64,000 nt of DNA from Azorinus chamasolen. Its lineage: Eukaryota; Mollusca; Bivalvia; Cardiida; Solecurtidae. How positions within the stretch are numbered: the first letter of the stretch is position 1; the number at the start of each line of letters is the position of its first letter. The stretch is taken from positions 98,366,316 to 98,430,315 of the forward strand of contig OY755240.1 of NCBI GenBank assembly GCA_963576725.1, in the 5' to 3' direction. The position numbers and the translations under genes are program-made. The notes beneath the pieces are model-generated. The model was not told the origin of the DNA. It did no database searches and was given only the letters and a program-made list of their open reading frames with translations. Below are positions 51,219 through 62,564 of this stretch, piece after piece.

Positions 51219-52530
51219 AACAAGAGGCCCATGGGCCACATTTCGCTCACCTGAAAACAGCTGAAAAAATGATGGATGGATGGATGAGTTGGGTTTTACG
51301 GCACCGCGACACAAAATAGGTCATATAGCGCCGATGAAAGAATGATTTATGTCCAGGAGCGGGGTCATCTATGTAAAAAAAAAAAGATCTACAAAGTGGG
51401 GCAATTTTTTACCCTAGAGGCATATAGTTTGAACAATCTGTAGATGATGCTATGTGCCAAATATCTAAGCTCTGTGTACTACGGTTTCAGACAAGAAGAT
51501 TTTTTAAAAAGTAATCATTGAAAAAAATCTAATTTTAGCTCCTGTGACCTAGATATGCAACGGACCGGAACCATTTCAACATTATTTGTAAAGGACATCT
51601 AGAAGTATCATCATGCTAAATAGCTTAAGTTTCAAAGCAGATATTTGAAAATTTCACTATATAACTTTTTGTAAAACTGTGACGTCAATTTTGACCCAAG
51701 GGGCATAGTTTGAGCAATCTCAGTAACTGTTCAGTAGATGATACTACATACCAAATATCATAGGTCTAAGTGCTTTCAGTTTTGGAGAAGAAGATTTTTT
51801 AAGTTTTTACTATATAATCCTATGTAAAACTTGTGACCCCAGGGTGATGCCAATTTTGACCCCAGGGGCAAACTTTGAACAATCTTTGTAGAGGTCCACT
51901 AGATGATGCTAAACACCAAATATCACAGCTCTAAGCCTTTCTGTTTCGGAGAAGAAGAATTTTTAAGTTCTTACTATATAATACTATGTAAAAAATGTGA
52001 CCCCCGGGGCGGGGCCAATTTTGACCCCAGGTGCAAAATTTGAACAATCTTTGTAGAGATCCACTAGATGGTGCTAAACGCCAACTATCACAGCTCTAAG
52101 CCTTTCGATTTCGGAGAAGAAGAATTTTTAAGTTCTTACTATATAATCCTATGTAACAATTGTGACCCCCGGGGCGGGTCCAATTTTGACCCCAGGGGCA
52201 TAATTTGAACGAACTTTGTAGAGGTCCATTAGATGATGCTATGTGCCAAATATCTAAGCTCAGGCCCTTGTAGTTTTTGACAAGATTTTTTAAGATTTAT
52301 TTATTTTTTCACTTTGGTTGCCATAGCAACCAGAGTTCTGCATTGTTTTCAATACCTTGAACAAATCTGAAAGAGCTTGACCCAAGGAACATTTGTGTAA
52401 AGTTTGGTTGAAATCTGTCAAGGGGTTTAGGAGGAGATGTCATTTTTTGCAAAGTTTAACGACGACGACGCACGACGGACACAGGGCCATCACAATAGTT
52501 CACCTTGAGCCCTTGGCTCAGGTGAGCTAA
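51219..52530 (-). mobile_element. Family G element, copy 18, reverse orientation
   Basis: On the plus strand it begins AACAAGAGGCCCATGGGCC, TTTCGCTCACCTG and ends GTTCACCTTGAGCC, GGCTCAGGTGAGCTAA. Units have CCTATGTAAAACTTGTGACC and GGGGCGGGGCCAATTTTGACC. A short GGATGGATGGATG / TTTTACGGCACCGCGACAC insertion is at 51268-51350. Confidence 0.85.
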
Positions 52531-52555
52531 TAAACTGAAGGTTCGATTCGGGAAT

Positions 52556-53415
52556 GTGTCCATACTAAGATAAATACCCCAGCACGATTATGACATACTA
52601 TGAGTGTATCATGTGTGTGTCCATACTGAGGTAAATACCCCAGCACGATTGTGACATACTATGAGTGTATCATGTGTGTGTCCATACTGAGGTAAATACC
52701 ACAGCACGATTGTGACATACTTTGAGTGTATCATGTGTGTGTCCATACTGAGGAAAATACCACAGCACGAATGTGACATACTATGAGTGTATCATGTGTG
52801 TGTCCATATACTGAGGTAAATACCACAGCACGATTGTGACATACTATGAGTGTATCATGTGTGTGTCCATACTGAGGTAAATACCACAGCACGATTGTGA
52901 CATACTGTGAGTGTATCATGTGTGTGTCCATACTGAGGTAAATACCACAGCACGATTGTGACATACTGTGAGTGTATCATGTGTGTGTCCATACTGAGGT
53001 AAATACCCCAGCACGATTGTGACGTACTATGAGTGTATCATGTGTGTGTCCATACTGAGGTAAATACCCCAGCACGATTGTGACATACTGTGAGTGTATC
53101 ATGTGTGTGTCCATACTGAGGTAAATACCCCAGCACGATTGTGACGTACTATGATTGTATCATGTGTGTGTCCATACTGAGGATAATACCCCAGCACGAT
53201 TGTGACATACTATGAGTGTATCATGTGTGTGTCCATACTGAGGTAAATACCCCAGCACGATTGTGACGTACTATGATTGTATCATGTGTGTGTCCATACT
53301 GAGGATAATACCCCAGCACGATTGTGACGTACTATGAGTGTATAATGTGTGTGTCCATACTGAGGTAAATACCCCAGCACGATTGTGATATGTTTGTGTA
53401 ATGTGTGTGGCGTGT
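52556..53415. repeat. 61-bp minisatellite, about 14 units
   Basis: CCATACTGAGGTAAATACC starts recur every 61 bp (52621, 52682, 52743, 52804, then 52867 after a 2-bp insert, 52928, 52989, 53050, 53111, 53172, 53233, 53294, 53355). Variants alternate CCCCA/CCACA and GACATA/GACGTA. A two-unit (122 bp) block with ATGATTGTATC...GGATAATACC is repeated near 53150 and 53272. No spacer diversity, so not a CRISPR. Confidence 0.95.
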
Positions 53416-53619
53416 GTGTTCATACTGAGGTAAATACCACTGTACGTATGTGAAATACTGGTTTCTTAAACAAGCCTTTTTCAGAAAATCACAGTGGGAT
53501 AAATAATCAATGGCACATCCTATTTAATTATTTGTTTTTCATATTCGTCTAAATTGACTGGAAAGCATAGACCTCGATACGTTTGTACAAAACACGTACC
53601 TCATCATGTTGGCAATACC

Positions 53620-53620
53620 A

Positions 53621-53658
<38 letters not shown>

Positions 53659-53790
53659 TTGGGTGTGTGGTTGTGTGTGTGTGTGTGTCTGTCATGCTGT
53701 CTATCGGTGTTTTGGTTGTGCTTGCGTCTTTCATGTGGCTTTGCCTGTTTGACCTTACTACTTTTCCAATTATGAAAATTCTGGAATAAA
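53620..53790 (+). mobile_element. 3' tail of a Penelope-like element with (GT)n
   Basis: (GT)n at 53622-53690 is followed by CATGCTGTCTATCGGTGTTTT and GGCTTTGCCTGTTTGACC-TTACTACTTTTCCA, the 3' end seen in later copies. An RT copy begins directly downstream, i.e. a tandem arrangement. Confidence 0.65.
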
Positions 53791-53799
53791 TCTCTTCTG

Positions 53800-54935
53800 G
53801 TCTATTAAGAACTCTTCAGAAGTCTTAAACAAACTGAAGAACAAAACGTATCTTGCATCCACTGTAAGCACGTACGATTTTTCTACTCTGTACACAACTC
53901 TTCCTCATATTTTAATCAAGGATAAGCTTACTAACTTAATCCAGAAAGTAATTTCACGGGAAAAACATCATTCTTGGCATGTAATGCTGAAAAAGCTTTC
54001 TTTACTGACGAGCAAACGAAATATTACACCAACTGGACTTGCTCAGAAGTTTGCGAAGCACTTACCTTTCTTTTGGATAACATATTTGTACGTTATGGGA
54101 ATGCTATATACCGTCAGGTAATTGGTATTCCTATGGGTACGAATTGTGCACCACTTGTCGCGGATTTATTTTTGTACTGCTATGAGAAAGATTTCATGTT
54201 GCGTTTGAATCCTCAATCACAAGAATATTTTATAAAAGCTTTCAATGAAACTTGTCGATATTTGGATGATATTTTTAACTTAGATAACCCTTTCTTTGAT
54301 GCTCTGATTCCTACAATTTATCCTAAAGAACTCAAATTGAATAAAGCTAAACCGTCCGACAATTCTGCGGCGTTTCTTGATCTAGGCCTTAAAATTGATA
54401 ATGGAATGATTTCTTCTAAAATATATGACAAAAGAGATGATTTTGATTTTAATATTGTAAATTTTCCTCATCTTGACGGGGATGTCCCCCGTGCTCCATC
54501 TTATTGGGGTTTATATATCTCAACTTATTCGTTTTGCTAGAGCTTGTTCATCTATTGACGATTTTAACAGTCGAAATCTCATTTCAACTGAAAAACTGCT
54601 TAAGCAAGGATATAAATACCATAAACTAAGAAAAACTTTCTCTAAATTTTACTATCGAAATCTCTCGCTGATTGGCAAGTACCGATGTAATCTCAAGGCG
54701 CTTCTGCGACACGGTGTTTCACATCCTGAATTTTATGGTGATGTGATTTACAAACTTCGTAAAATTATTGGACATACCCATTTTCTCACTTTGTTCATCA
54801 AATATGTTAAAAAGATAATTAAAAAAGGATATGATCCTGTAGTACTACAACATACTGCATGTTTGGTTGTGAACCCTTTTACAGCTGGCAATCACGCTGG
54901 CCTCTTTCCAAGTACGCCGACAAAAAAGGTTTAGT
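53800..54935 (+). pseudogene. Penelope-like reverse transcriptase, copy 1 (frameshifted)
   Basis: Reading in three joined pieces: LNKLKNKTYLASTVSTYDFSTL (motif A region, about 53828-53895), then after a frameshift near 53960 a 188-residue frame with IGIPMGTNCAPLVADLFLY (motif B region) and CRYLDDIF (YLDD catalytic motif), then IYPKEL, FLDLGL and DKRDDFDFNIVNFP. A second shift near 54510 (SYWGLYIS where relatives read SYGVYIS) moves to a 153-residue frame with LIRFARACSS, KLLKQGYKYHKLRKTFSKFY, FYGDVIYKLRKI and HTACLVVNPFT. This is an RT of Penelope-like organisation; clade assignment is from memory. No GIY-YIG endonuclease is seen. Two shifts make it dead. Confidence 0.7.
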
Positions 54936-55149
54936 ACTCTATGAAGGCGACCTTTTAAATCCAGAAATGGAAGGAGAACGTCGGATATATGTATTTCGTT
55001 TTTGTCGTACCCTTTTTTACTTTTCTACAGTTATTCTGTTTGCAGCTCAGTCATTGAGTACACTAGCGATAGGTGGATACAGTATGTTCACTTAAATGTT
55101 TTCGTTATACAATCATGCACTTAACCACTGTATTTGCCGTCGCGGTTGT

Positions 55150-55375
55150 TGTTGGGCGCCCATAAACCGGTTTAACCCCCAGTGGCTTTTGTCACTGACC
55201 GTTCCAAGGCGGTACTTCCATCTTCCCCCTATTGCATGTTTGTTTTGTCTTTGTGCGTCTCTTGATGTTTTTATAGTTATGTACATTTGCTGTTTCCTTG
55301 TGTTGCTGATCGGACGACTTTTTGTTCTGTATGTGGTGTTTCCTGCATGACTCATTTTTGTACTTTGATGACACC
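55150..55375 (+). mobile_element. Element 3' region, AGGCGGTACTTCCATC type
   Basis: AACCGGTTTAACCCCCAGTGG, CACTGACCGTTCCAAGGCGG and TTCCATCTTCCCCCTATTG. It follows RT copy 1 and recurs at 55600 and, inverted, at 56598. Confidence 0.6.
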
Positions 55376-55599
55376 ATCATTATACTTAATGACACAGTAA
55401 AGATGAATTGGCAGCAGCGACATGAGGCTAGAAACAATATGAACATCATTGTTATCATGTCCAGAAGCTTTCATCAGAGTAGTTTGTACTCTTTAAATAT
55501 TTTTTTAGGTTGAACCGCAATGGTGGATTACAATATTGGTGGGGGCGGTTTTCCGTGAGCTAAGACCAATTGCTACCAAGTGTTTTAAATGTGATTAAA

Positions 55600-55790
55600 C
55601 TTTAAGTACTTCCATCTTCCCCCTATTGTTTGTATAGTTAATCTTTGTGCGTCTCTTTATGGTTCTGGTAGTTTATGTACATTTGCTGTGTTTTCTTGTG
55701 TTGCTGTTCAGGCGACTGTGTTTTCTGTATGTGGAGTTTCTTGCCTGACGCATTTTGTACTTTTTGTAAATAAACTTTTGTTTGCATTTT
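55600..55790 (+). mobile_element. Second copy of the TTCCATCTTCCCCCTATTG tail
   Basis: ACTTCCATCTTCCCCCTATTG, CTTTGTGCGTCTC, GTGTTGCTGTTCAGGCGACTG, CCTGACGCATTTTG, then an AATAAA-like TAAATAAACTT. Confidence 0.6.
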
Positions 55791-55904
55791 ATTTATTGGT
55801 ATTAATTTAGTATTTTGAATTTTGTTTTTAATTTATCGTCACTTCGCAGACCAAGAGTAATCACTGAAACTAATAATTCATAACATTTTCTATGTGCTGT
55901 TGCA

Positions 55905-56105
55905 ATACGTTTGCGTCTTGTTTGTGGCTTTGCCTGCTTGACTTTACTACTGTTAAGAACAAAATAATTCTAGTATCCACTGTAAGCACATACGGTTTTT
56001 CTACTTTGTACATAACCCTTCCTCATGATTTGATTAAAGATAAACTTACTTACTAAATCCAGAAAGTATTGGCCCGAGAAAAAGATCATTTCTGACATTC
56101 TCCAA
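55905..56105 (+). pseudogene. Penelope-like RT fragment (motif A region)
   Basis: After a GTCTTGTTTGTGGCTTTGCC tail, the frame reads NKIILVSTVSTYGFSTLYIT and DLIKDKLTY before a stop, then QKVLAREKDHF. It is a degraded relative of 53828-53960, with the catalytic motif-A Asp replaced by Gly. Confidence 0.6.
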
Positions 56106-56597
56106 AGAATGTAATGGACTCGTGTCATAGTAGCTGGACTTTTATTAAACTTGAAATGTTAAATATTGTAGCGCTCAGAAAGATCATTACCTTCGGTACT
56201 TTGATAAATAACACCAGTGTAGTTCAGTCAATTTAATCACATGCATAAATAGATCCGTTTTACATAAACGTCAATAGTTGCAGTTTAATTACAATCTATA
56301 ATAAGATAGTGTCACTGCAGACTGTGTTTCATTACCGACCGGAAAAGCTTTCAAGGGAGATTACTATGTAACGATGAATTCAACATCAAACATAAAGAGT
56401 CGTCTTGTGTACAAATTAACCAGTTTCTTGTTGTAAATAGATATAAAAGAATCTATATACTGGACTATTCATAAAAATGATGTTCTAATACAGGCGCCTT
56501 CAACAGACGTGGTGTAAAAGCCGAAGCAAAAAGTTTTGAATTCAGGCAGGTGCGATAATTTCGACTGTCCAAGTAGTATCGATCGCTGTTAATACAT

Positions 56598-56790
56598 GTA
56601 TGAGTCATGCAGAAATCACCGCATACAAAACACACAACCGCCAAAACAGCACTACGGCGACAAACAGCTAATGTACATGTATATAAAAGACACGAAGAGA
56701 CGCACAGACATAACAAACACACAATAGGGGGAAGATGGAAGTACCGCCTTGGAATGGTCAGTGACAAATGTCACTGGGGGGGGGGGTTAA
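56598..56790 (-). mobile_element. Inverted copy of the TTCCATC-type tail
   Basis: CAATAGGGGGAAGATGGAAG and TACCGCCTTGGAATGGTCAG are the complement of the 55185 and 55600 tails. GGGGGGGGGGTTAAA closes it. Confidence 0.6.
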
Positions 56791-56928
56791 ATGGAAAAAT
56801 AGTCAAACAGAGAGAGCCACATACGAAATGACACCGCACCAAACACCATCAAAAAAGAAACGGTATAGCCACAAGACAAAACATAACAGGACGCATATCA
56901 GGACGAACAAAACTAAGCATTAAGCATA

Positions 56929-57163
56929 TTAACCCTTCTTTTGCTGAATTTAAAATAAATCTCTCCATCTTTACCCATGCCATGTTGTATAATTACATAT
57001 ATCTTTACTGTGTAAAAGTATTTCGCTGTGCAATCACTGCTGTGGAGTGCACTGGTTGCACAATCAACTTGTAAATAGTGCAGACCCTGATGACAGCTGT
57101 CTCATCTGGGTCTTCACTATTTACAGGTAGGTATATTGACGTGAATAGCAAGCGAAGGGTTAA
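56929..57163. mobile_element. TTAA-flanked hairpin MITE
   Basis: TTAACCCTTCTTTTGCTGA opens, AGCAAGCGAAGGGTTAA closes; hairpin 57071-57125 has GTAAATAGTGCAGACCCTGA facing TGGGTCTTCACTATTTAC. Confidence 0.8.
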
Positions 57164-57169
57164 ACAGCA

Positions 57170-58340
57170 AATGGAAAAGTAGTAAAGTCAAGCAGGCAAA
57201 GCCACATGCAAGACGCAACCACCACCAAAACACCGATAGACAGCATGACACACACACACCCAACCACACACCCAAACGCACACACACACACGAAATGAAC
57301 ACAGAAAACACCAAAAGAGACACAAGAACCAGGGACAAACGTTCCACAACACGAACAAACCACAAGCACAAAGACGCAAGGCAAACAAAAGGAAGGGTGA
57401 CAAAGAGAGTACCGCCTTGGCACGGTCAGCAGCAAAAACACCACTGGGGGTTTAAACCGGTTTACGGACGTCCTAACCTCGCACTTCTCTCAAAGTCACC
57501 CTAGCTTTACAATTATTGTAAATAAAGGTATCCCCGCTGGACTTACCCGCAACATAGACGACGGTGAACACAGGACAACATGTAAAACATAGCATAATAA
57601 CTGTGACAATCCGTCAAATATGTACTCAATGACTTTGCTGAAGTCAGAGCACCTGCAGGTAAGCCGTTAAGGGCACGACAGGGAAACATAATACATGAGT
57701 CTGGTAAGCTCCTCTTGTATCCAAGTTTAAGAGTATACCATCATAGAGTACTACCCTCGGCCTGTCATCGCGCAAGCAAAGAAGGAAGCGTAGCTACCGA
57801 CTGTAAAAGGGTCGATAACCAAACATGCAGTGTGTTGCAATATAATAGGATCATTACCTTTCTTTTTAAATGTTTTAATGCGTTTTATAAACAAATCATG
57901 AAAATGGATATGACCCCGAATTTTCCTAAGTTTGTAGATAACATCCCCATAAAATTCTGGTTGAGAAATGCCTTGTCGCAGTAACATCCGTAGATTGCAA
58001 TTATATTTACTAATGAGAGGTAAATTTCGATAATAAAATTTAGAAAAGGTTTTCCGAAGTTTGTGATATCTGTAACCTTGCTTAAGAAGTTTATCAGTTA
58101 TAACTAGATTACGTCTGTTAAAATCTTCAAGCAAAGAACAGGCTCGGGCAAACCTAATAAGTTGAGAAATATAAACACCATAAGATGTAGAACGTGGCAC
58201 ATCCCCATCTAGAAAAGGATAATTAACACTTTTAAAATTAAAATCTTCTCTTTTATCGTATACTTTGGACGAAACTTTATCATTTGTAATTGAAAGTTGA
58301 CCATGTTGACCATGTTGACCAACAAAGTTGACCATGGCTC
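57170..58340 (-). pseudogene. Penelope-like element, copy 2 (reverse, 5' truncated)
   Basis: The 3' end abuts the MITE at 57163. On the minus strand, 58335-57751 is open for 194 codons: KVYDKREDFNFKSVNYP, GDVPRSTSYGVYISQLIRFA, KLLKQGYRYHKLRKTFSKFY, FYGDVIYKLRKIRGHIHFH, HTACLVIDPFTVGSYAS and a stop after GRG. The catalytic core (motifs A to C) is missing, so it is a 5'-truncated retrocopy. The 3' UTR (57740-57170) has AGGTATCCCCGCTGGACTT and ACCGCCTTGGCACGGTCAG as seen on the plus strand. Confidence 0.7.
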
Positions 58341-58344
58341 AAAT

Positions 58345-58480
58345 CACGAGTACCGCCTTGGAACGGTGAGTAGCCAGAAACGGCTACTGGGGGGGGGAAT
58401 TGCAAACTCGGTGATGGTGGCGTTTTGTGTGTGGCTTTTCCTGCTTGACTTTACTATTTTTTCATTTAATGAGTCTGTTC
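58345..58480 (+). mobile_element. Element 3'-tail fragment
   Basis: ACCGCCTTGGAACGGTGAG and the CTACTGGGGGGGGG run lie beside GTGGCTTTTCCTGCTTGAC-TTTACTATTTTTT; a rearranged piece between opposite copies. Confidence 0.5.
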
Positions 58481-58739
58481 ATGAGTAGTAATTAATAGTG
58501 CGACACCACTCACGCCCACTAGCACCGGCTTAAGCAGTATTTAATTTTCAAAACTAATAACATCAAAAGTAATGATCCCGAAGGACCAGAACATACAACA
58601 ACAACCATCCTTTCTTTTTGTTCATGGGCACTTGAAATGTATGATGTAGCCCGCTTCGGCATGCATTTTTGACTTTCTGAAATAATATAGATGGGTTTAA
58701 CATATAAGGTTGCAAATCAATGTTAACAACGAAAAAGGA

Positions 58740-59482
58740 CAGACAGAAAGCAATTTATATAGCAATTTATACACATACACACACATACAGTAGAAAGTCA
58801 CATACAAGACGCAATCACCACCAACACATCGATAGACAGCATGTCACACACACAACCAAACACACGAGAAGAACACAGTAAACACCAACAAATACACAAA
58901 CACCAGAGACAAACATGAACAAAACACAAGCACAAAGACACAAGACAAACAAAAGTAAGGGTGACAAAGAGAGAACCGCCTTGGCACGGTCAGTAGCAAA
59001 ATCACCACTGGGGGTTTAAACCGGTTTACGGACGTCCTAACCTCACACTTATCTCAAAGTCACCCTAGCTAAACAAACATTGTAAATAAAGGTATCCCCG
59101 CCGGACTTCCCCACAATATAGAAGACAGTAATCACAGTAAAAAATGTAAAATGTACTGGCCGTGCCATGGCGGTTCTCTCTTTGTCACCCTTACTTTTGG
59201 TTGTCTTGTGTCTTTGTACTAGTGTTTTGCTCATGTTTGTCTCTGGTGCTCGTGTATTTGTTGGTGTTTTCTGTGCTCTTCTCGTGTGTTTGCGTGTGTT
59301 TGGTTGTGTGTGTGTTTGCGTGACATACTGTCTATTAATGTGTTAGTGGTGATTGCGTCTTGTATGTGACTTTCTACTGTATGTGTGTGTATGAGTATAA
59401 ACTGCTATGCTTTCTGTGTGTGTTTTGGTGATGGTGGCGTTTTGTGTGTGGCTTTTCCTGCTTGACTTTACTACTTTTTTAT
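58740..59482. mobile_element. Head-to-head inverted pair of element 3' regions
   Basis: 58740-59155 (minus) and 59157-59482 (plus) carry the same tail: CATACAAGACGCAATCACC with GGTGATTGCGTCTTGTATG, and AAGGGTGACAAAGAGAGAAC with GTTCTCTCTTTGTCACCCTT. Together they form a large fold-back structure. Confidence 0.7.
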
Positions 59483-59589
59483 TTATACTATTATCCACAA
59501 ACAGTGACCCTAGAACAAATCTAATTGGACCATCATGCTGCTCTGCGACGCCATAGAATTGCAGGTCCTTATGAAATTACAGATTTGAA

Positions 59590-60712
59590 GTTTCAAAATT
59601 GTTAATTATCCTTCTCTTGGTCGAGATGTTCCCCAGTCTACATCTTATTGGGTTTACATTTCTCAACTTATTCGCTTTGCCCGAGCCTGTTCTTTGCTAG
59701 AAGATTTTAATAGTCGTAATTTAGTTATAACTCATAAACTTCTTAAGCAAGGCTTCAGATATCATAAAATTCGGAAAGCTTTTTCAAAATTTTATTATCG
59801 AAATTTACCCCAATTAATAAATATAACTGCAATTTACGGACGTTACTGTAACAAGGTATTTCTCATCCAGATTTCTACGGTAATGTTATCTACAAACTTA
59901 GGAAAATTCGGAGTCATATCCATTTTCACGATATGTTTATTAAACGCATTAAAACTTTTAGAAAGAAAGGTTATGACCCTATAATATTGCAACACACAGC
60001 ATGTTTGGTTATCGACCCCTTTACAGTTGGTCGCTACGCATTCCTATTTGCTTGCACGATGACAGGCCGAGGGTAGTACTCTATGATGGTATACTCTTAA
60101 ACCCAGAAATGGGATGAGCTTACCAGACTCATGTATTACCTTTTCTCTCTCATGCCCTGAACGGCTTCCCTGCAGTTGTTCTGTCTTCAGCAAAGTCATT
60201 GAGTACATATTTGACGGAATCCACAGTTGTTATGCTATGTTTTACATTTTGTACTGTGATTACTGTCCTCTATGTTGTGGGGAAGTCCGCCGGGGATACC
60301 TTTATTTACAATGTTTGTTTATGGTGACTTTGAGATAAGTGTGAGGTTAAGACGTCAGTAAACCGGTTTAAACCCCCAGTGGTGATTTTGCTACTGACCG
60401 TGCCAAGGCGGTTCTCTCTTTGTCACCCTTGCTTTTGTTTGTCTTGTGTATGTGCTTGTGTTTTGTTCATGTTTGTCTCTGGTGCTTGTGTATTTGTTGG
60501 TGATTACTGTGTTCTTCTCGTCTGTTTGGTTGTGTGTGTGTGACATGCTGTCTATCGATGTGTTCGTGGTGATTGCGTCTTGTATGTGACTTTCTACTGT
60601 ATGTGTGTGTATGTGTATAAATTGCTATATAAATTGCTTTCTGTCGGTGTTTTGGTGATGGTGGCGTTTTGTGTGTGCTTTTCCTGCTTGACTTTACTAC
60701 TTTTTTATAGAA
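59590..60712 (+). pseudogene. Penelope-like element, copy 3 (5' truncated, frameshifted)
   Basis: VPQSTSYWVYISQLIRFARA-like and LLEDFNSRNLVITHKLLKQG frames are followed by KIRKAFSKFYYRNL, then a shift near 59815. The remainder (YGNVIYKLRKI-like, HTACLVIDPFTVGRYA) lies in another frame. The 3' region runs through AACCGGTTTAAACCCCCAGTGG to TTGACTTTACTACTTTTTTATAG. Confidence 0.65.
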
Positions 60713-61584
60713 CGCAAACAAACTAGATTATTTCCAATAACAAATTCTATTCCATCAAGTGATATTAACCATTAGACTAATTACATATATTATTATCATC
60801 TGTGGTCAGACTATTGTGTTTGGAAACAAATAATAATAAGCGCCCACCGGGTGACGCATGAATTGGGCGCGTATACCTTGAATGAACTTTCGTATGGAGG
60901 GAACATAGGACTTTAGCATTAAAAAGGATGATTATCATCCTTTATTTATAGATCTGGGATAACATATCAGAAACAGATCAGAAACAGATCACAGAGACAG
61001 AGCAGAAGTAAAGTAGAGACGAAATAGAGACGGAATATAGGCGCGGACGTTAACTGAAACCAAGACAGATCAGGCGAAATCTAACCTAGCAGACCATCAG
61101 TTATTTAGACATTTTTAATACCATTGTTGAACAAACATTTAGAAACATTTAGTGTGATTACGAAACAGGCAAACTGATTTTATTACACCAAAATTATGAC
61201 AATATCATTTGTTGTTTTATAAATGTATTTAGGAACTGAACAGCATAATTATATATTTAGACATCTGTTAGAAATCTATATCTATTGTAAATAGGTAGTA
61301 AATAAACATTGTAAACCACATTGCAGTATTTGTAGTTTGCATAAACCGCAAACTTTATGGGTCTTCTACCTTATCTTAAGCAGCATCATGACACACTTTC
61401 TGTATGTATGCATACAAGATCTCACCGTTTGTACGGGGTAAACCATTTGAATGCGGTACATACATGTAGTAATACTATTTTGCCATTCCAAATCATTTAG
61501 CAAGTTAAACCTTTGATACTGAGTGGACTGTACAGTTAAAAACTGGCGGGCTATTCTACTCTGAAAAGTCCGTATTGAAAGGTT
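60713..61584. other. AT-rich sequence with no recognised feature
   Basis: No ORF of note. CAGAAACAGATCAGAAACAG (~60968) is a small local repeat, and GCGCCCACCGGGTGACGC (60840) a small GC-rich imperfect palindrome. Confidence 0.5.
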
Positions 61585-61813
61585 TTAACTCTTCTCTTGC
61601 TGAATTTTAAAAAGACACTTCTTGTTTACTCACGCCCTGTTGTATAAGTAAAAGTATTTCGCTGTGCAATCACTGCTGTGGAGTGCACTGGTTATACAAT
61701 CAATTTGTAAATAGTGCAGACCCTGATGAGACAGCTTCTACAGGAGCTGTCTCATCTGGGTCTTCACTATTTACAGGTAGGTATATTGACGTGGACAGCA
61801 AGCGAAGGGTTAA
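61585..61813. mobile_element. TTAA-flanked hairpin MITE
   Basis: TTAACTCTTCTCTTGCTGA opens, AGCAAGCGAAGGGTTAA closes; hairpin 61707-61775 has GTAAATAGTGCAGACCCTGA facing TGGGTCTTCACTATTTAC. Confidence 0.8.
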
Positions 61814-62564
61814 AAAGCGTCGTTAGAATGATAGACAGTCACCATGTCGGACCTTATTGCTGGTTTGACTATCGTCTTGGAGCTAAATGATGGATTGACA
61901 CAATAGCATAGCTATATGAAAAAGTAGTAATAGACCAAGATTGACCACAATAGCTGTCTGATCTGGATCTGCTCTTACTGCTTATGGAAAAGTATAGATC
62001 TTATTCTTCAGTTTCATATTGCTTAAAGGTCAAGTACACAGATTGGGTTTTCGTCAAATTCTGATAGTATACAGTTAGTTAAACACCAAGCTGTAAAAAT
62101 TCTTACTGTTTTCATCTTGTTTTGATTAAAATCGAGTTTTTATTGTACCGCTAACTGTTCATTTTGAAAATAGATACATGATTATCTCCCTTGCGTCGTG
62201 ACGTCATTTGTGTACATGCCAGTCAGGGATCCCATTGACAGGGAGGAATGTACACAGAAACTTAACCTTTTCCTTAAAATTAACGCCTCTGCAAACATAG
62301 TAGATCCAGATCAGAGCATACAGGAACCGTCTAATTAGGGTTTGTTTTGTTTGCTTACAAAATTAGATAAAACTCAACTCAACAGTTTCTATAAATACCC
62401 AAAATTATTTTAACACTTTTCCAGACATTACTTCCATGGATTAACCATAGAAAGTGACACTTTATCGAGTAGGGGAAACTATTTATGGGGTGTGATGTTT
62501 ATTTTAGGTGTGAAATACAATGATACTTAATATTAAACACATGTGTTTTAATTTTGTTAATTGT
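61814..62564. other. Unassigned sequence with one degenerate hairpin
   Basis: The hairpin at 62291-62354 (GCAAACATAGTAGATCCAGA ... GGGTTTGTTTTGTTTGC) belongs to the MITE family. The rest shows nothing recognisable. Confidence 0.5.

Noticed and set aside
52556..53415. Regularly spaced repeats suggesting a CRISPR array
   Set aside because: The 61-bp units are near identical over their full length with no unique spacers, and the context is eukaryotic.
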